DNA of 64,000 nt from Panacagrimonas sp965216845 (lineage in GTDB: Bacteria; Pseudomonadota; Gammaproteobacteria; Nevskiales; Nevskiaceae). Location of the stretch: positions 1,860,001-1,924,000 of the forward strand of contig OZ244200.1 in the NCBI GenBank assembly GCA_965216845.1, given 5' to 3'. The translations under genes were made by a program, and so were the position numbers. Positions 25,598-34,687 of this stretch are shown piece by piece; within the stretch, counting starts at the first letter, position 1; every line of letters starts with the position of its first letter. Under the pieces are notes generated by a model. The model did not search any database. It saw nothing but the letters and a program-made list of their open reading frames with translations, and was not told the origin of the DNA.

Positions 25598-28192
25598 ATG
25601 AACAGCCAGACCATGCACAGACGACAGGATTATCAACCACCGGATTTTCTGGTCAGCGATATCGATCTGCGGGTGTGTATCGACAAAACCACCCGCGTGG
25701 ACGCGCTGCTGCACGTGATGCGTAACGGCGCGCATGGGCGCGCGCTGCGGCTCGACGGTCGCGGCCTGGCGCTGAAGCGGCTTTGTCTGAACGACGAGCC
25801 GGTGCCTGAGTCCGAATTCGAACTGACGCCGGACAGCCTCACGGTCAATACCAGCGCGGATCGCTTTGAACTGCGGACCACGGTGGAATTCGATCCCTGC
25901 GGCAACACCGCGCTGGAAGGTTTTTATCAATCCGGCCGCATGTTCTGCACCCAATGCGAAGCACAAGGGTTTTCGCGTATCACCTATTTTCCGGATCGGC
26001 CGGATATTTCCAGCCGCTTCCGGGTCCGGCTGGAGGCTGAGCGGTCCCGGTTTCCGGTGCTGCTCAGCAACGGCGAGCGTCTGGACGCGGGCGCGTTGCC
26101 GAACGGACGCCATTTCGCGCTGTGGGAGGACCCGGTCCCCAAACCCTGTTATCTGTTTGCGATGGTGGCCGGGGATCTGGCGCTGGTAGCGGATGAGTTC
26201 ATTCGCGCATCCGGCCAGCCGGTCGCATTGCACTTTTACGTGGACCCCGGCAATCAGGACAAGCTTGGTCATGCCATGGACAGTCTCAAGCGCGCCATGG
26301 CCTGGGACGAACGGGTCTACGGTCTGGAATATGACCTTGACACCTACATGGTGGTGGCGGCGCGCGACTTCAACATGGGCGCGATGGAAAACAAGGGATT
26401 GAATCTGTTCAACGATCGCTTTGTGCTCGCCTCCGCCCAGACCGCGACCGACGAGGATTTCTGGGCGGTGGAATCGGTGATCGCGCACGAGTATTTCCAC
26501 AACTGGACCGGCAACCGCGTGACCTGTCGTGACTGGTTTCAGCTTTCCTTGAAGGAAGGTTTGACGGTGTTTCGCGATCAGTGCTTCTCCGCCGATCAGG
26601 GCTCGCCGGGGCTGGTGCGGATTCATCAGGTCAAGACCTTGCGCGCCATGCAGTTCGCCGAGGACGCCGGGCCACTGTCGCATCCGGTGCGGCCGGATGA
26701 ATATGCCGAAGTCAATAACCTCTATACCGCCACCGTCTACGAAAAGGGGGCGGAGATTGTCCGTATGCTGTGGACGCGGCTGGGCCACGAAACCTTTGTT
26801 GGCGGCGTTGGCCGATATTTGCAATCCCACGACGGCGGCGCGGCGACCATTGAGGATTTCATCGCCGCGCTGGAGCAGCAAAGCGGGCAGTCCCTGTCTG
26901 GATTCCGTGATTGGTATTCGCAATCGGGGACGCCGCACATCAAAGCCCGGTCACATTATGACCCCGAGTCTCAAAGCTTCTGGCTGAGCCTGGAGCAGTC
27001 TCATCCGCCAACGGCGGATCAGAACGAAAAGCGTTGTTTGCCCATTCCCGTTGGCCTTGCGTTATGGAGTCGGCAAGGCGAAAAGCTGACATTGGCGGCG
27101 CAGCCCAACTGGATGCCGGAGCAGGAGATTCTGTTGCTGGACGGCGCGCGTCACCAGTGGCGCTGGGAAGGGATCGACCAACCGCCGGTTCCGAGCCTGC
27201 TGCGCGGATTTTCCGCGCCGGTCGAACTGGACTTTGATCAGGGCGCGGATGCGCAGGCGTTTCTGCTGATTCACGAATCCGATGGTTTTGCACGCTGGAA
27301 CGCGGTGCAGCAACTGATCCGGTCGGCGTTGGCAGCGCTGATGCAAGCTGACCAGGGCGAGCCAGCGCAGATCTTGCTGGATGCCCTGCAGCAGCTGGTG
27401 GCGCACCAAAGACAGGATGACGCGTTGCTGGCCGAGTTGCTTCGCCTGCCAACGAACCACGCGCTGAGCAGCATGTTTGCGTCGCTGGATCCGCTCAAGC
27501 TTGATCAGGCGCGAACCCGCTTGCGCCAGTTGATCGCCCAGGCGCTGACCGGCCCGTTGTCGGTCTGGTGCAACTGGTCGCCCGGCGAAAATACCGCGAA
27601 TGATCGTGGGCGTCGCGCCCTGTCTGCCGTTGCCCTTTGGTATTTGTGCGCATTGGAGTCCGGGCCGGTGACGAAACTTGCGCTGACCCGCAGCCGTTCA
27701 CCGAACATGGCCGTGGCCGGCGCCGCCTTGAACGCGCTCAATGATGTGCCTGGCGAAGTCCGGACGCAGGCGCTCACCGAGTTCAAACAGCGTTTCCAGA
27801 ACGATCCCTTGGTGCTGGACAAATGGTTTGCGTTGCAGGCCGGTTCCGCCAGTGGCGATGGATTGCAAAGGATTGGCGAACTCATCAGGCATCCGGATTA
27901 CAGCGACAACCCCAACCGTTGCCGGGCGGTGTTCGGCACGCTGATGCGTGAAAACGCGGTGGTTTTTCACCGCCAGGATGGTGCCGGGTATCGCCTGCTG
28001 GCCGAAAAGGTCGCGCAACTGGATTCATCCAATCCGCAGTTGGCGGCGCGGCTGGTGGAAGGCTTGCTGAACTGGCGAAAGTTTGCGCCCGCATACGCCG
28101 GGCGCATGCGCCAGACCGTTGTCGCCTTGGCTGACCAGATTCGCACCGTTGACGTGCGTGAAAAGATCGAAAAAGCGCTTGCGGCGGGGTGA
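25598..28192 (+). CDS. pepN: Aminopeptidase N (M1 family)
   Basis: A cytosolic zinc aminopeptidase of 864 residues. The substrate-anchoring GAMEN motif lies near base 26380. The zinc site HEYFHNW has His297, Glu298 and His301, with the third ligand Glu320 in LKEGLTVF. The C-terminal DUF3458-type helical domain completes the usual length. ATG 25598 gives MNSQTMHRRQDYQPPDF, matching the family N-terminus; an upstream TTG at 25571 is not needed. It diverges from the SCP2 gene. Confidence 0.97.
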   Translation: MNSQTMHRRQDYQPPDFLVSDIDLRVCIDKTTRVDALLHVMRNGAHGRALRLDGRGLALKRLCLNDEPVPESEFELTPDSLTVNTSADRFELRTTVEFDPCGNTALEGFYQSGRMFCTQCEAQGFSRITYFPDRPDISSRFRVRLEAERSRFPVLLSNGERLDAGALPNGRHFALWEDPVPKPCYLFAMVAGDLALVADEFIRASGQPVALHFYVDPGNQDKLGHAMDSLKRAMAWDERVYGLEYDLDTYMVVAARDFNMGAMENKGLNLFNDRFVLASAQTATDEDFWAVESVIAHEYFHNWTGNRVTCRDWFQLSLKEGLTVFRDQCFSADQGSPGLVRIHQVKTLRAMQFAEDAGPLSHPVRPDEYAEVNNLYTATVYEKGAEIVRMLWTRLGHETFVGGVGRYLQSHDGGAATIEDFIAALEQQSGQSLSGFRDWYSQSGTPHIKARSHYDPESQSFWLSLEQSHPPTADQNEKRCLPIPVGLALWSRQGEKLTLAAQPNWMPEQEILLLDGARHQWRWEGIDQPPVPSLLRGFSAPVELDFDQGADAQAFLLIHESDGFARWNAVQQLIRSALAALMQADQGEPAQILLDALQQLVAHQRQDDALLAELLRLPTNHALSSMFASLDPLKLDQARTRLRQLIAQALTGPLSVWCNWSPGENTANDRGRRALSAVALWYLCALESGPVTKLALTRSRSPNMAVAGAALNALNDVPGEVRTQALTEFKQRFQNDPLVLDKWFALQAGSASGDGLQRIGELIRHPDYSDNPNRCRAVFGTLMRENAVVFHRQDGAGYRLLAEKVAQLDSSNPQLAARLVEGLLNWRKFAPAYAGRMRQTVVALADQIRTVDVREKIEKALAAG

Positions 28193-28210
28193 GCCTGCAC
28201 CCGGGCCGGG

Positions 28211-28244
28211 CTGTCATGCGCTTGCAATGCCTTGCGTTCAGAAT
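28211..28244 (+). promoter_or_regulatory. Pho box and -10 before phoB
   Basis: CTGTCAT at 28211-28217 is a perfect Pho half-site. Four bases later comes TTGCAAT (28222-28228), a four-of-seven match, and ten bases later CAGAAT, a possible -10. This is the usual layout of PhoB-activated promoters and implies autoregulation of phoBR. Confidence 0.6.
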
Positions 28245-28269
28245 GACGAATGCTCTCTAATTTCAAACT

Positions 28270-28968
28270 ATGGGCATGCACAACAAGCTGATTCTGGTCG
28301 TCGAAGACGAAGCCGCCATTCGCGAGATGCTCAAATTTGCACTCGAACGGGCCGAATTCCGCGTCAAACTGGCCGCCGATGCGGCGCAGGCGCGCCTTCA
28401 TATCGCTGATGAGCGTCCGGAACTGCTGTTGCTGGACTGGATGATGCCGGGGGTGTCCGGCATCGATTTGGCGCGCGAACTCAAGGGCAGTGCGACGACC
28501 CGCGATATTCCCATCATCATGGTGACCGCCCGCGCCGAAGAAGAAGACAAGGTGCGTGGGCTCAATATCGGCTGCGATGACTACGTTTCCAAGCCGTTCA
28601 GCTTTCCGGAGCTGATCGCGCGAATTCAGGCGGTTTTGCGGCGCGCCATGCCCGGTGGCGAAGAAGAACGGCTGTCGGTGGCAGGGCTGGAGGTGGATGC
28701 CGCCAGCCAGCGCGTGACCGCCAAGGGCGCCCCGATTCGACTGGGGCCGACCGAATACCGACTTCTGCACTTTTTCATCAGCCATCCAGAGCGGGTCTAT
28801 ACCCGGGAGCAAGTGCTGGACCGGGTCTGGGGCCAGAACGTCTATGTGGAGGAAAGAACCGTTGATGTCCACATCCGGCGTTTGCGCAAGGCTTTGCAGC
28901 CGCACGGTTTTGACAGCATGATTCAGACCGTGCGCGGCACCGGCTACCGCTTTTCGGAAAAGTATTAG
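28270..28968 (+). CDS. phoB: Phosphate regulon response regulator PhoB
   Basis: An OmpR-type regulator of 232 residues that activates phosphate-starvation genes. The receiver has the acidic pair Glu12/Asp13, phospho-acceptor Asp56 (LLLLDWMMPG), VTARAEEEDK and KPFSFPEL. The winged-helix domain ends with ERTVDVHIRRLRKAL and TVRGTGYRF. ATG 28270 is taken; ATG 28276 is equally possible. The cognate kinase gene follows three bases after the stop. A Pho box lies upstream. Confidence 0.96.
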   Translation: MGMHNKLILVVEDEAAIREMLKFALERAEFRVKLAADAAQARLHIADERPELLLLDWMMPGVSGIDLARELKGSATTRDIPIIMVTARAEEEDKVRGLNIGCDDYVSKPFSFPELIARIQAVLRRAMPGGEEERLSVAGLEVDAASQRVTAKGAPIRLGPTEYRLLHFFISHPERVYTREQVLDRVWGQNVYVEERTVDVHIRRLRKALQPHGFDSMIQTVRGTGYRFSEKY

Positions 28969-28971
28969 CTG

Positions 28972-30363
28972 ATGTCTTCGTCGGCCAAGCCAGCGGCTCA
29001 GTTATCGAGCAAGCGACGCCGACGGATTCGTGCCGCCAGCAATGCCCTGCGACAGGAGGTGGGCAAGATTGTGCTGTTGAGCCTGCTGGGCGCGCTGTTT
29101 GGCTGGTGGTTTGATCAGGTCGCCATCGGTGTCGCGGTCGTGCTGGCCGGCTACCTGACGGTTCATCTGCGTCACCTGTACGCGCTGCGCATGTGGCTGG
29201 AATCGCCCAAACACTACGAACTCCCGGAGACGGGCGGGGTCTGGGGCGAGGTATTCGTCAAGCTGGTGGATATCGAGCGACGCAACCGCAAGCGCAAGAA
29301 GCGGCTTGGCGCCATCGTCGCCGAATTTCAGGCGTCAACCGCGGCTTTGCCCGATGGCGCCGTGGTGTTGGCCGAACAGGGTGAAATCGCCTGGTTCAAC
29401 AAGGCGGCGCAAGCACTGTTGGGGTTGCGTGTTCCGCAGGATTACGGCATTCGGATTTCCAACCTGATTCGTCACCCAGCCTTTGCCGATTATCTGGACG
29501 ATGGGCGCTATGACGGCGAGGTGGAAGTGCCGTCCCCCATCAATCGCAGCATCGCGTTGTCGCTGCAGGTCATTCCTTACGGGATCAATCAACGCCTGCT
29601 GATCGTTCGAGATGTGTCCGAGATGCGTCGGCTGGAAGTGGCGCGGCGTGACTTTGTCTCCAATGCATCGCACGAACTGCGTACACCGCTGACCGTGTTG
29701 CGCGGTTATCTGGATGTGATCGAGCCGGAAACACAGCAACGCGGCGCCCTGGCGTTGTGGCGTATGCCGGTTGCGGAGATGCGCGCGCAATCCAACCGCA
29801 TGGAGGCCTTGATTGCCGACATGCTCAAGCTGGCCAAGCTCGAGTCGGAGGTGGAAATCCGTCAGGACGTCATCGACGCACCCAGGCTGTTGGCACAGGC
29901 CGTGGACGAAGCCGGCCTGCTTTCCAAAGGTCAGCACAAGATCGACGCGGCGATCGACACCGGCCTGTTCCTGTTCGGGCGCGATGTTGAACTGCAAAGT
30001 ATTTTTTCCAATCTGGTTTCCAATGCCGTTCGTTACACGCCCGAGCACGGCCAGATCACGGTGCGGTGGTCGGCGGACGAGGAGGGTGCGCACTTTTCCG
30101 TCACCGACACCGGCATCGGGATCCCGGAAGCGGACATTCCGCGTCTGACCGAGCGTTTTTATCGCATCGACGTAGGCCGCTCACGTGCCAGTGGCGGCAC
30201 CGGCCTTGGCATGTCCATCGTCAAGCACGCGCTGGAGCGGCACGAAGGACGTTTGGACATCGCCAGCCGGCCCGGCGCCGGCAGTACCTTTACCTGTCAC
30301 TTTCCCGATCACCGCGTGCATCGCGTGGAACACTCGCCGGTGCCCAAGGCGCTGGCGGGGTAG
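28972..30363 (+). CDS. phoR: Phosphate regulon sensor kinase PhoR
   Basis: A membrane histidine kinase of 463 residues. The N-terminus has two hydrophobic segments (about residues 30-60, DUF3329 type) with no large periplasmic domain, as in PhoR. A PAS domain (about 120-220), the HisKA helix with phospho-acceptor His234 (SNASHELRTPLT), and an ATPase domain with NLVSNAVRYTP, DTGIGIP and GGTGLGMSIV boxes follow. It is tightly coupled to phoB. No pst or phoU gene follows in the window. Confidence 0.95.
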   Translation: MSSSAKPAAQLSSKRRRRIRAASNALRQEVGKIVLLSLLGALFGWWFDQVAIGVAVVLAGYLTVHLRHLYALRMWLESPKHYELPETGGVWGEVFVKLVDIERRNRKRKKRLGAIVAEFQASTAALPDGAVVLAEQGEIAWFNKAAQALLGLRVPQDYGIRISNLIRHPAFADYLDDGRYDGEVEVPSPINRSIALSLQVIPYGINQRLLIVRDVSEMRRLEVARRDFVSNASHELRTPLTVLRGYLDVIEPETQQRGALALWRMPVAEMRAQSNRMEALIADMLKLAKLESEVEIRQDVIDAPRLLAQAVDEAGLLSKGQHKIDAAIDTGLFLFGRDVELQSIFSNLVSNAVRYTPEHGQITVRWSADEEGAHFSVTDTGIGIPEADIPRLTERFYRIDVGRSRASGGTGLGMSIVKHALERHEGRLDIASRPGAGSTFTCHFPDHRVHRVEHSPVPKALAG

Positions 30364-30556
30364 GCGGTCCATGCGGGTTGATGGTGTCCGCCGTCGACCA
30401 ACGGCAGGCGCTTGCCGCGCGAGCAACCCTTCGCCAGACCGTGCTGCGGCCTGCGCCATCATCCGCAGCCCTCATGAGTTATTCGGGTCAGGCTTGTTGC
30501 CACTGGCCTTGCCGAACATGCGGCACCGGTTCTGTGGCTGAGAAATCGTCTCTATA

Positions 30557-31135
30557 TCAAAGATTTGCCTGGTCGGTGCCGCAGGCGCTTTCGGCTTCAG
30601 GCGCGTGGCACAACATTTCCATCGCCTCCTCACACCAGGCGATGGAAGCCTGCTCGGCCAGGATACCCATGCGAAGGCCCAGATATCGACCGCGTTGTTT
30701 CGGGCTGAGTTTGTCGACGTGCCGATAGAACTGTTGCATCACCTGCTGATATTCCGCCAGGCAGGATCGGTGCAGCGCCAAACGCTGCTGGACGAGCGGT
30801 CTGAGCTGGTCTGTGTCGACATCTCCCAGCGCGAACAGCTTGACGATCAGCTCTTCTTTTACCGACGGTGGCGCCGTGGGTTGCTCGATCCACTGATCCA
30901 ACGCTGCCCGGCCTTGTTCGGTCAATTGGTAGACGATACGGTTGGGCCGCGCCGCTTGTTCGACGGTTTGGGCCTTCACCCATTGCTTGTCCACCATCTT
31001 GTGCAGTTGCTGATAGATCTGCTGATGGCTGGCTTTCCAGAAAAAACCGACCGTGCGGTCAAAGCGCTGCCGCAGCTCATAGCCGGTCTGTGGTCGATCC
31101 AGCAAGGAGACCATGATGGCATGCGACAGCGCCAT
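30557..31135 (-). CDS. PadR family transcriptional regulator
   Basis: A 192-residue regulator. The winged-helix N-terminus LSHAIMVSLLDRPQTGYELRQRFDRTVGFFWKASHQQIYQQLHKM is the PadR domain. The C-terminal helical dimerisation domain (from about residue 90) is of the Vir_act_alpha_C type. It lies seven bases behind the nitronate monooxygenase gene on the same strand and should be its co-transcribed regulator. The palindrome at 32163-32186 is the natural candidate operator. The effector is unknown; PadR members often sense phenolic compounds. Confidence 0.88.
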   Translation of the reverse strand: MALSHAIMVSLLDRPQTGYELRQRFDRTVGFFWKASHQQIYQQLHKMVDKQWVKAQTVEQAARPNRIVYQLTEQGRAALDQWIEQPTAPPSVKEELIVKLFALGDVDTDQLRPLVQQRLALHRSCLAEYQQVMQQFYRHVDKLSPKQRGRYLGLRMGILAEQASIAWCEEAMEMLCHAPEAESACGTDQANL

Positions 31136-31142
31136 GGGCGCA

Positions 31143-32108
31143 CTAGGCCGCCAGCAGGCGCTGTTTGGCGGCCTGGTATTCGCGTTTCAGCTTGGCCACG
31201 AATTGCGCGGCTGGCTGAACCTGTTTGATGGCGCCAATGCCCTGGCCGCAGCCCCAGATATCCTTCCATGCCTTGGCGTCGCTGTTGCCCCCGGATCCGA
31301 AGTTCATCTTGCTGGTGTCGGATTCGGGCAAGTTGTCCGGGTCCAGTCCGGCGTTGATGATCGAAGGCCGCAGATAGTTGCCGTGCACGCCGGTGAACAG
31401 GTTGGAGTAGACGATGTCCTTGGAGCGGCAATCCACAATGCCCTGCTTGTAACCGGCCGTCGCATTGGCTTCTTCGGTGGCGATGAAACCCGAGCCGATA
31501 TAGGCCAGATCCGCACCCATGGCCTGCGCCGACAGAATCGCATCACCGGTGGCAATGCAGCCGGATAACAATAGCGGCCCGTCAAACCATTCGCGAATTT
31601 CCTGAACCAGCGCGAACGGGGAGGTGGTTCCGGCGTGACCGCCGGCCCCGGAAGCCACTGCGATCAGGCCATCGGCGCCTTTTTCCACCGCCTTGCGGGC
31701 GAATTTGTCATCGATGATGTCGTGCAGGGTGATGCCGCCGTAGGAATGGATCGCCTCGTTCACATCCACGCGCGCGCCGAGCGAGGTGATGACGATGGGC
31801 ACCTTGTATTTCACGCACAGTTCCATGTCCTGCGGCAGACGGTCGTTGCTCTTGTGCACGATCTGATTGATCGCGAACGGTGCTGCGGGGTGATCCGGGT
31901 TGGCCTGGTTGTACCGGTCCAGTTCCTCGGTGATTTCCTGCAGCCATTGCTCCAACACTTCCAGCGGACGTGCGTTGAGCGCCGGAAAGGAGCCGACGAT
32001 GCCGGCCTTGCATTGGGCGATCACCAGCTTGGGATTGGAAATGATGAACAAGGGTGCGCCAACCACGGGCAGCTGCAGGCGGTTTTTCAGATTGCTGGGC
32101 AGAGACAT
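31143..32108 (-). CDS. Nitronate monooxygenase-family flavoprotein
   Basis: An FMN-dependent TIM-barrel enzyme of 321 residues. The N-terminus LPVVGAPLFIISNPKLVIAQCKAGIVGSFP binds FMN. SGAGGHAG around residue 150 carries the catalytic His, and LLLSGCIATGDAILSAQAMGADLAYIGSGF is the phosphate-binding region. True nitronate monooxygenases oxidise alkyl nitronates, but the family also holds enoyl reductases and unknown members, so the substrate is open. AGGAG lies before ATG 32108. The padR gene follows directly. Confidence 0.88.
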   Translation of the reverse strand: MSLPSNLKNRLQLPVVGAPLFIISNPKLVIAQCKAGIVGSFPALNARPLEVLEQWLQEITEELDRYNQANPDHPAAPFAINQIVHKSNDRLPQDMELCVKYKVPIVITSLGARVDVNEAIHSYGGITLHDIIDDKFARKAVEKGADGLIAVASGAGGHAGTTSPFALVQEIREWFDGPLLLSGCIATGDAILSAQAMGADLAYIGSGFIATEEANATAGYKQGIVDCRSKDIVYSNLFTGVHGNYLRPSIINAGLDPDNLPESDTSKMNFGSGGNSDAKAWKDIWGCGQGIGAIKQVQPAAQFVAKLKREYQAAKQRLLAA

Positions 32109-32162
32109 CTCAAACTCCTGAACGATGGGTAACTTCAGGCTGGATCATAGCCGCGGCCCACT

Positions 32163-32186
32163 TTATATGCAAGTGATTGCATATAA
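32163..32186. promoter_or_regulatory. Palindromic operator over the monooxygenase-padR promoter
   Basis: Perfect 10-base arms TTATATGCAA and TTGCATATAA are separated by GTGA. The site lies 55-78 bases before the monooxygenase start and contains the only TATAAA-like -10 box for the minus-strand operon. A dimeric PadR would block the promoter. The AT-rich arms stand out from the GC-rich surroundings. Confidence 0.65.
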
Positions 32187-32594
32187 GTGCTGCCACTGAA
32201 GGTCAGGCGGCTGCAACAGGCCCGGCATCATGTTGGGGCCGCCTGAACAAGGCCTGAGACCTGCGGGGCGCAGTCTGATCTGCATCCGGCGCCGGCGGTG
32301 CCTCAGCACGGTTTTGATTTCGGCCTTCGACAGCAGGGCCATCGAGCATCGGTCGCTGCCGGCCGAGCTCGGTCACCTCATCGGCCTTGGCATGATCCGT
32401 TCGTAAAAAAATCGAACCCGCGCGCGGCGGCCCGGGTGTGATCCGATCCATGCGTGGACACGCGGCCGGGCAGGTCTGTTTGAGCGCAGACGACGCCGAT
32501 TGTGAACGATAGAATACGGCCGGCTCCAGTGGCGGCGGACAGAATGCCGTCGTCATCAATGGGCTGGGCACTCATTTGAAAGCAGGCAAGGACA
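32187..32594. other. Intergenic region without supported gene
   Basis: It lies between divergent transcription units. Open frames on the minus strand (32203-32571 and 32378-32605) have no family-like features, and their composition resembles random GC-rich sequence. The promoter for the DUF4212-symporter operon is expected here, perhaps using the TAGAAT near 32510, but I see no clear -35. Confidence 0.4.
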
Positions 32595-32867
32595 ATGGTG
32601 AGCAAGAGCGTCGAACAGCGGGCACTTCAGGCCTATTGGAAAGCCAATCTGCAGTTGGTCGCGGGTTTGCTCGTTGTGTGGTTCGTCGCCTCCTTCGGCT
32701 TCGGAATCCTGTTGGTTGATTGGCTGAATCGATTTTCCATCGCGGGGATGAAACTGGGATTCTTCTTCGCCCAACAGGGTTCGATCTACGTCTTCGTCGC
32801 GCTGATTTTTGTCTACGTCATCCGGATGAATCACCTGGATCACCGTTTCGGTGTGGCCGAGGAGTAG
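32595..32867 (+). CDS. DUF4212 small subunit of sodium:solute symporter
   Basis: A 90-residue membrane protein with two hydrophobic segments (about residues 20-42 and 56-78). The DUF4212 signature is YWKANLQLVAGLLVVWFVASFGFGILL and FFFAQQGSIYVFVALIFVYV. These proteins are encoded just before VC_2705-type symporters and are thought to act as accessory subunits. Only four bases separate it from the symporter. Confidence 0.93.
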   Translation: MVSKSVEQRALQAYWKANLQLVAGLLVVWFVASFGFGILLVDWLNRFSIAGMKLGFFFAQQGSIYVFVALIFVYVIRMNHLDHRFGVAEE

Positions 32868-32871
32868 GGCG

Positions 32872-34677
32872 ATGGACGTTCAGAGCTGGATTTATCTGGC
32901 GGTTGGCAGCACCTTTGCGCTGTATATCGGCATCGCAATCTGGGCGCGGGCCGGAACCACCAAGGATTTTTATGTCGCCGGTGGTGGCGTCAATCCATTG
33001 GCCAATGGCATGGCGACCGCCGCCGACTGGATGAGTGCGGCGTCCTTTATTTCCATGGCTGGCCTGATCGCGTTTCTGGGTTATCAGGCTTCGCCTTACT
33101 TGATGGGATGGACTGGCGGTTACGTGTTGTTGGCGCTGCTGCTGGCGCCATATCTGAGAAAGTTCGGTAAATTCACCGTGCCCGAATTCATCGGTGATCG
33201 CTTTTATTCGCCGGCCGCACGGCTGGTGGCGGTGTTGTGCCTGATCGTGGCCTCGGTCACATATGTGATCGGACAGATGAAGGGTGTTGGCGTTGCCTTT
33301 GGCCGCTTCCTGGAGGTGGAGTTCGAAACCGGCATCTTGATCGGCATGGGGATTGTCTTTTTCTACGCCGTTCTGGGCGGAATGAAGGGCATTACCTATA
33401 CCCAGATCGCGCAGTATTGCGTGCTGATTTTTGCCTATACCGTTCCGGCCATTTTCATCTCCATCCAGCTTACCGGCGTGCCCTTGCCGCAGCTCGGGCT
33501 GGGCGCCACCTTGAGCGACGGCAGCGGATTGGCATTGCTGGACAAGCTGGATCAAACCGTGACCGGGCTTGGTTTTTCCAGATACACCGAGCCCAACGGC
33601 ACAACGCTCAATACCTTCATGCTGACCTTGAGCCTGATGATCGGCACCGCCGGCCTGCCGCACGTGATCATTCGCTTCTTTACCGTGCCCAAGGTATCCG
33701 ATGCGCGTAAATCTGCCGGCTATGCGCTGATCTTCATCGCCATTCTCTACACCACGGCGCCGGCAGTTGGTGCCATGGCGCGCCTGAATCTGATGGATAC
33801 GATCCAAACCGGCGAGCTGGGTGCCGCCGACGGCAACCTGGTTTATGAGGAACGGCCGCAATGGTTCAAAACCTGGGAGGCCACGGGTTTGCTTGCGTTC
33901 GAAGACAAGAACGGCGACGGTCGCATTCAGTATTACAACGACAACAATGCCGAATTTTCCGCCAAGGCGGAAACCTTTGGCTGGCAAGGAAACGAAATGG
34001 TGACTGTGGATCGCGACATCATGGTGTTGGCGAACCCGGAAATCGCGAATCTGCCGGCCTGGGTGATCGGATTGGTCGCCGCCGGTGGTCTGGCAGCGGC
34101 TCTGTCCACTGCGGCGGGCCTGTTGCTGGCGATTTCTTCGGCCATTTCCCACGATTTGCTGAAGCGGACTTTCACGCCGGGCATCAGCGAAAAACAGGAG
34201 CTGATGGCCGGTCGTATCGCCATGGCAGGCGCCATTGTCGTTGCTGGCTATCTGGGCATGAATCCGCCTGGCTTCGCTGCGCAGGTGGTGGCGCTGGCCT
34301 TTGGCCTGGCGGCTTCATCCATCTTTCCGGTGTTGATGATGGGCATTTTCAGCAAGCGCGTGAACAATGTCGGCGCCATTGCCGGCATGTTGGCCGGACT
34401 GCTGTCCACGCTGGTCTATATCTTCGCGTTCAAGGGATGGTTCTTCATTCCGCAAACCAACTGGCTCCCGAATGACGCCGAACACTGGTTCATGGGGATT
34501 CAGCCCGAGTCATTCGGCGCCTTGGGCGCCTTGATCAACTTTGCGACCGCCGTGGTGGTATCGCGATGCACGGCCGCGCCGCCGGAACATATTCAGGTGC
34601 TGGTGGAAAGCCTGCGCGTGCCGCGCGGCGTCGGGTCGGTTGCATCGCAGCAAGACACTGTCCAGCACAGCGGCTGA
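32872..34677 (+). CDS. Sodium:solute symporter, VC_2705 (ActP-like) subfamily
   Basis: A transporter of 601 residues with about 13 hydrophobic segments. It opens with DFYVAGGGVNPLANGMATAADWMSAASFISMAG, typical of acetate/short-chain solute symporters. Between segments there is a hydrophilic insert near residues 330-390 with an EF-hand-like loop DKNGDGRIQYYND that may bind calcium. Start ATG 32872 is preferred over an upstream in-frame start inside the DUF4212 gene. The substrate is probably a carboxylate, but this is inferred only from the family. Confidence 0.93.
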   Translation: MDVQSWIYLAVGSTFALYIGIAIWARAGTTKDFYVAGGGVNPLANGMATAADWMSAASFISMAGLIAFLGYQASPYLMGWTGGYVLLALLLAPYLRKFGKFTVPEFIGDRFYSPAARLVAVLCLIVASVTYVIGQMKGVGVAFGRFLEVEFETGILIGMGIVFFYAVLGGMKGITYTQIAQYCVLIFAYTVPAIFISIQLTGVPLPQLGLGATLSDGSGLALLDKLDQTVTGLGFSRYTEPNGTTLNTFMLTLSLMIGTAGLPHVIIRFFTVPKVSDARKSAGYALIFIAILYTTAPAVGAMARLNLMDTIQTGELGAADGNLVYEERPQWFKTWEATGLLAFEDKNGDGRIQYYNDNNAEFSAKAETFGWQGNEMVTVDRDIMVLANPEIANLPAWVIGLVAAGGLAAALSTAAGLLLAISSAISHDLLKRTFTPGISEKQELMAGRIAMAGAIVVAGYLGMNPPGFAAQVVALAFGLAASSIFPVLMMGIFSKRVNNVGAIAGMLAGLLSTLVYIFAFKGWFFIPQTNWLPNDAEHWFMGIQPESFGALGALINFATAVVVSRCTAAPPEHIQVLVESLRVPRGVGSVASQQDTVQHSG

Positions 34678-34687
34678 TCACCGCCGA

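Noticed and set aside
25475..26938. 487-codon minus-strand frame opposite pepN
   Set aside because: It lies over the conserved zinc-site region of pepN, so the reading is a by-product of codon bias.
32203..32571. 122-codon minus-strand frame in the intergenic region before DUF4212
   Set aside because: Pro/Arg/Ala-rich with no motif, no ribosome-binding site and no neighbour logic.
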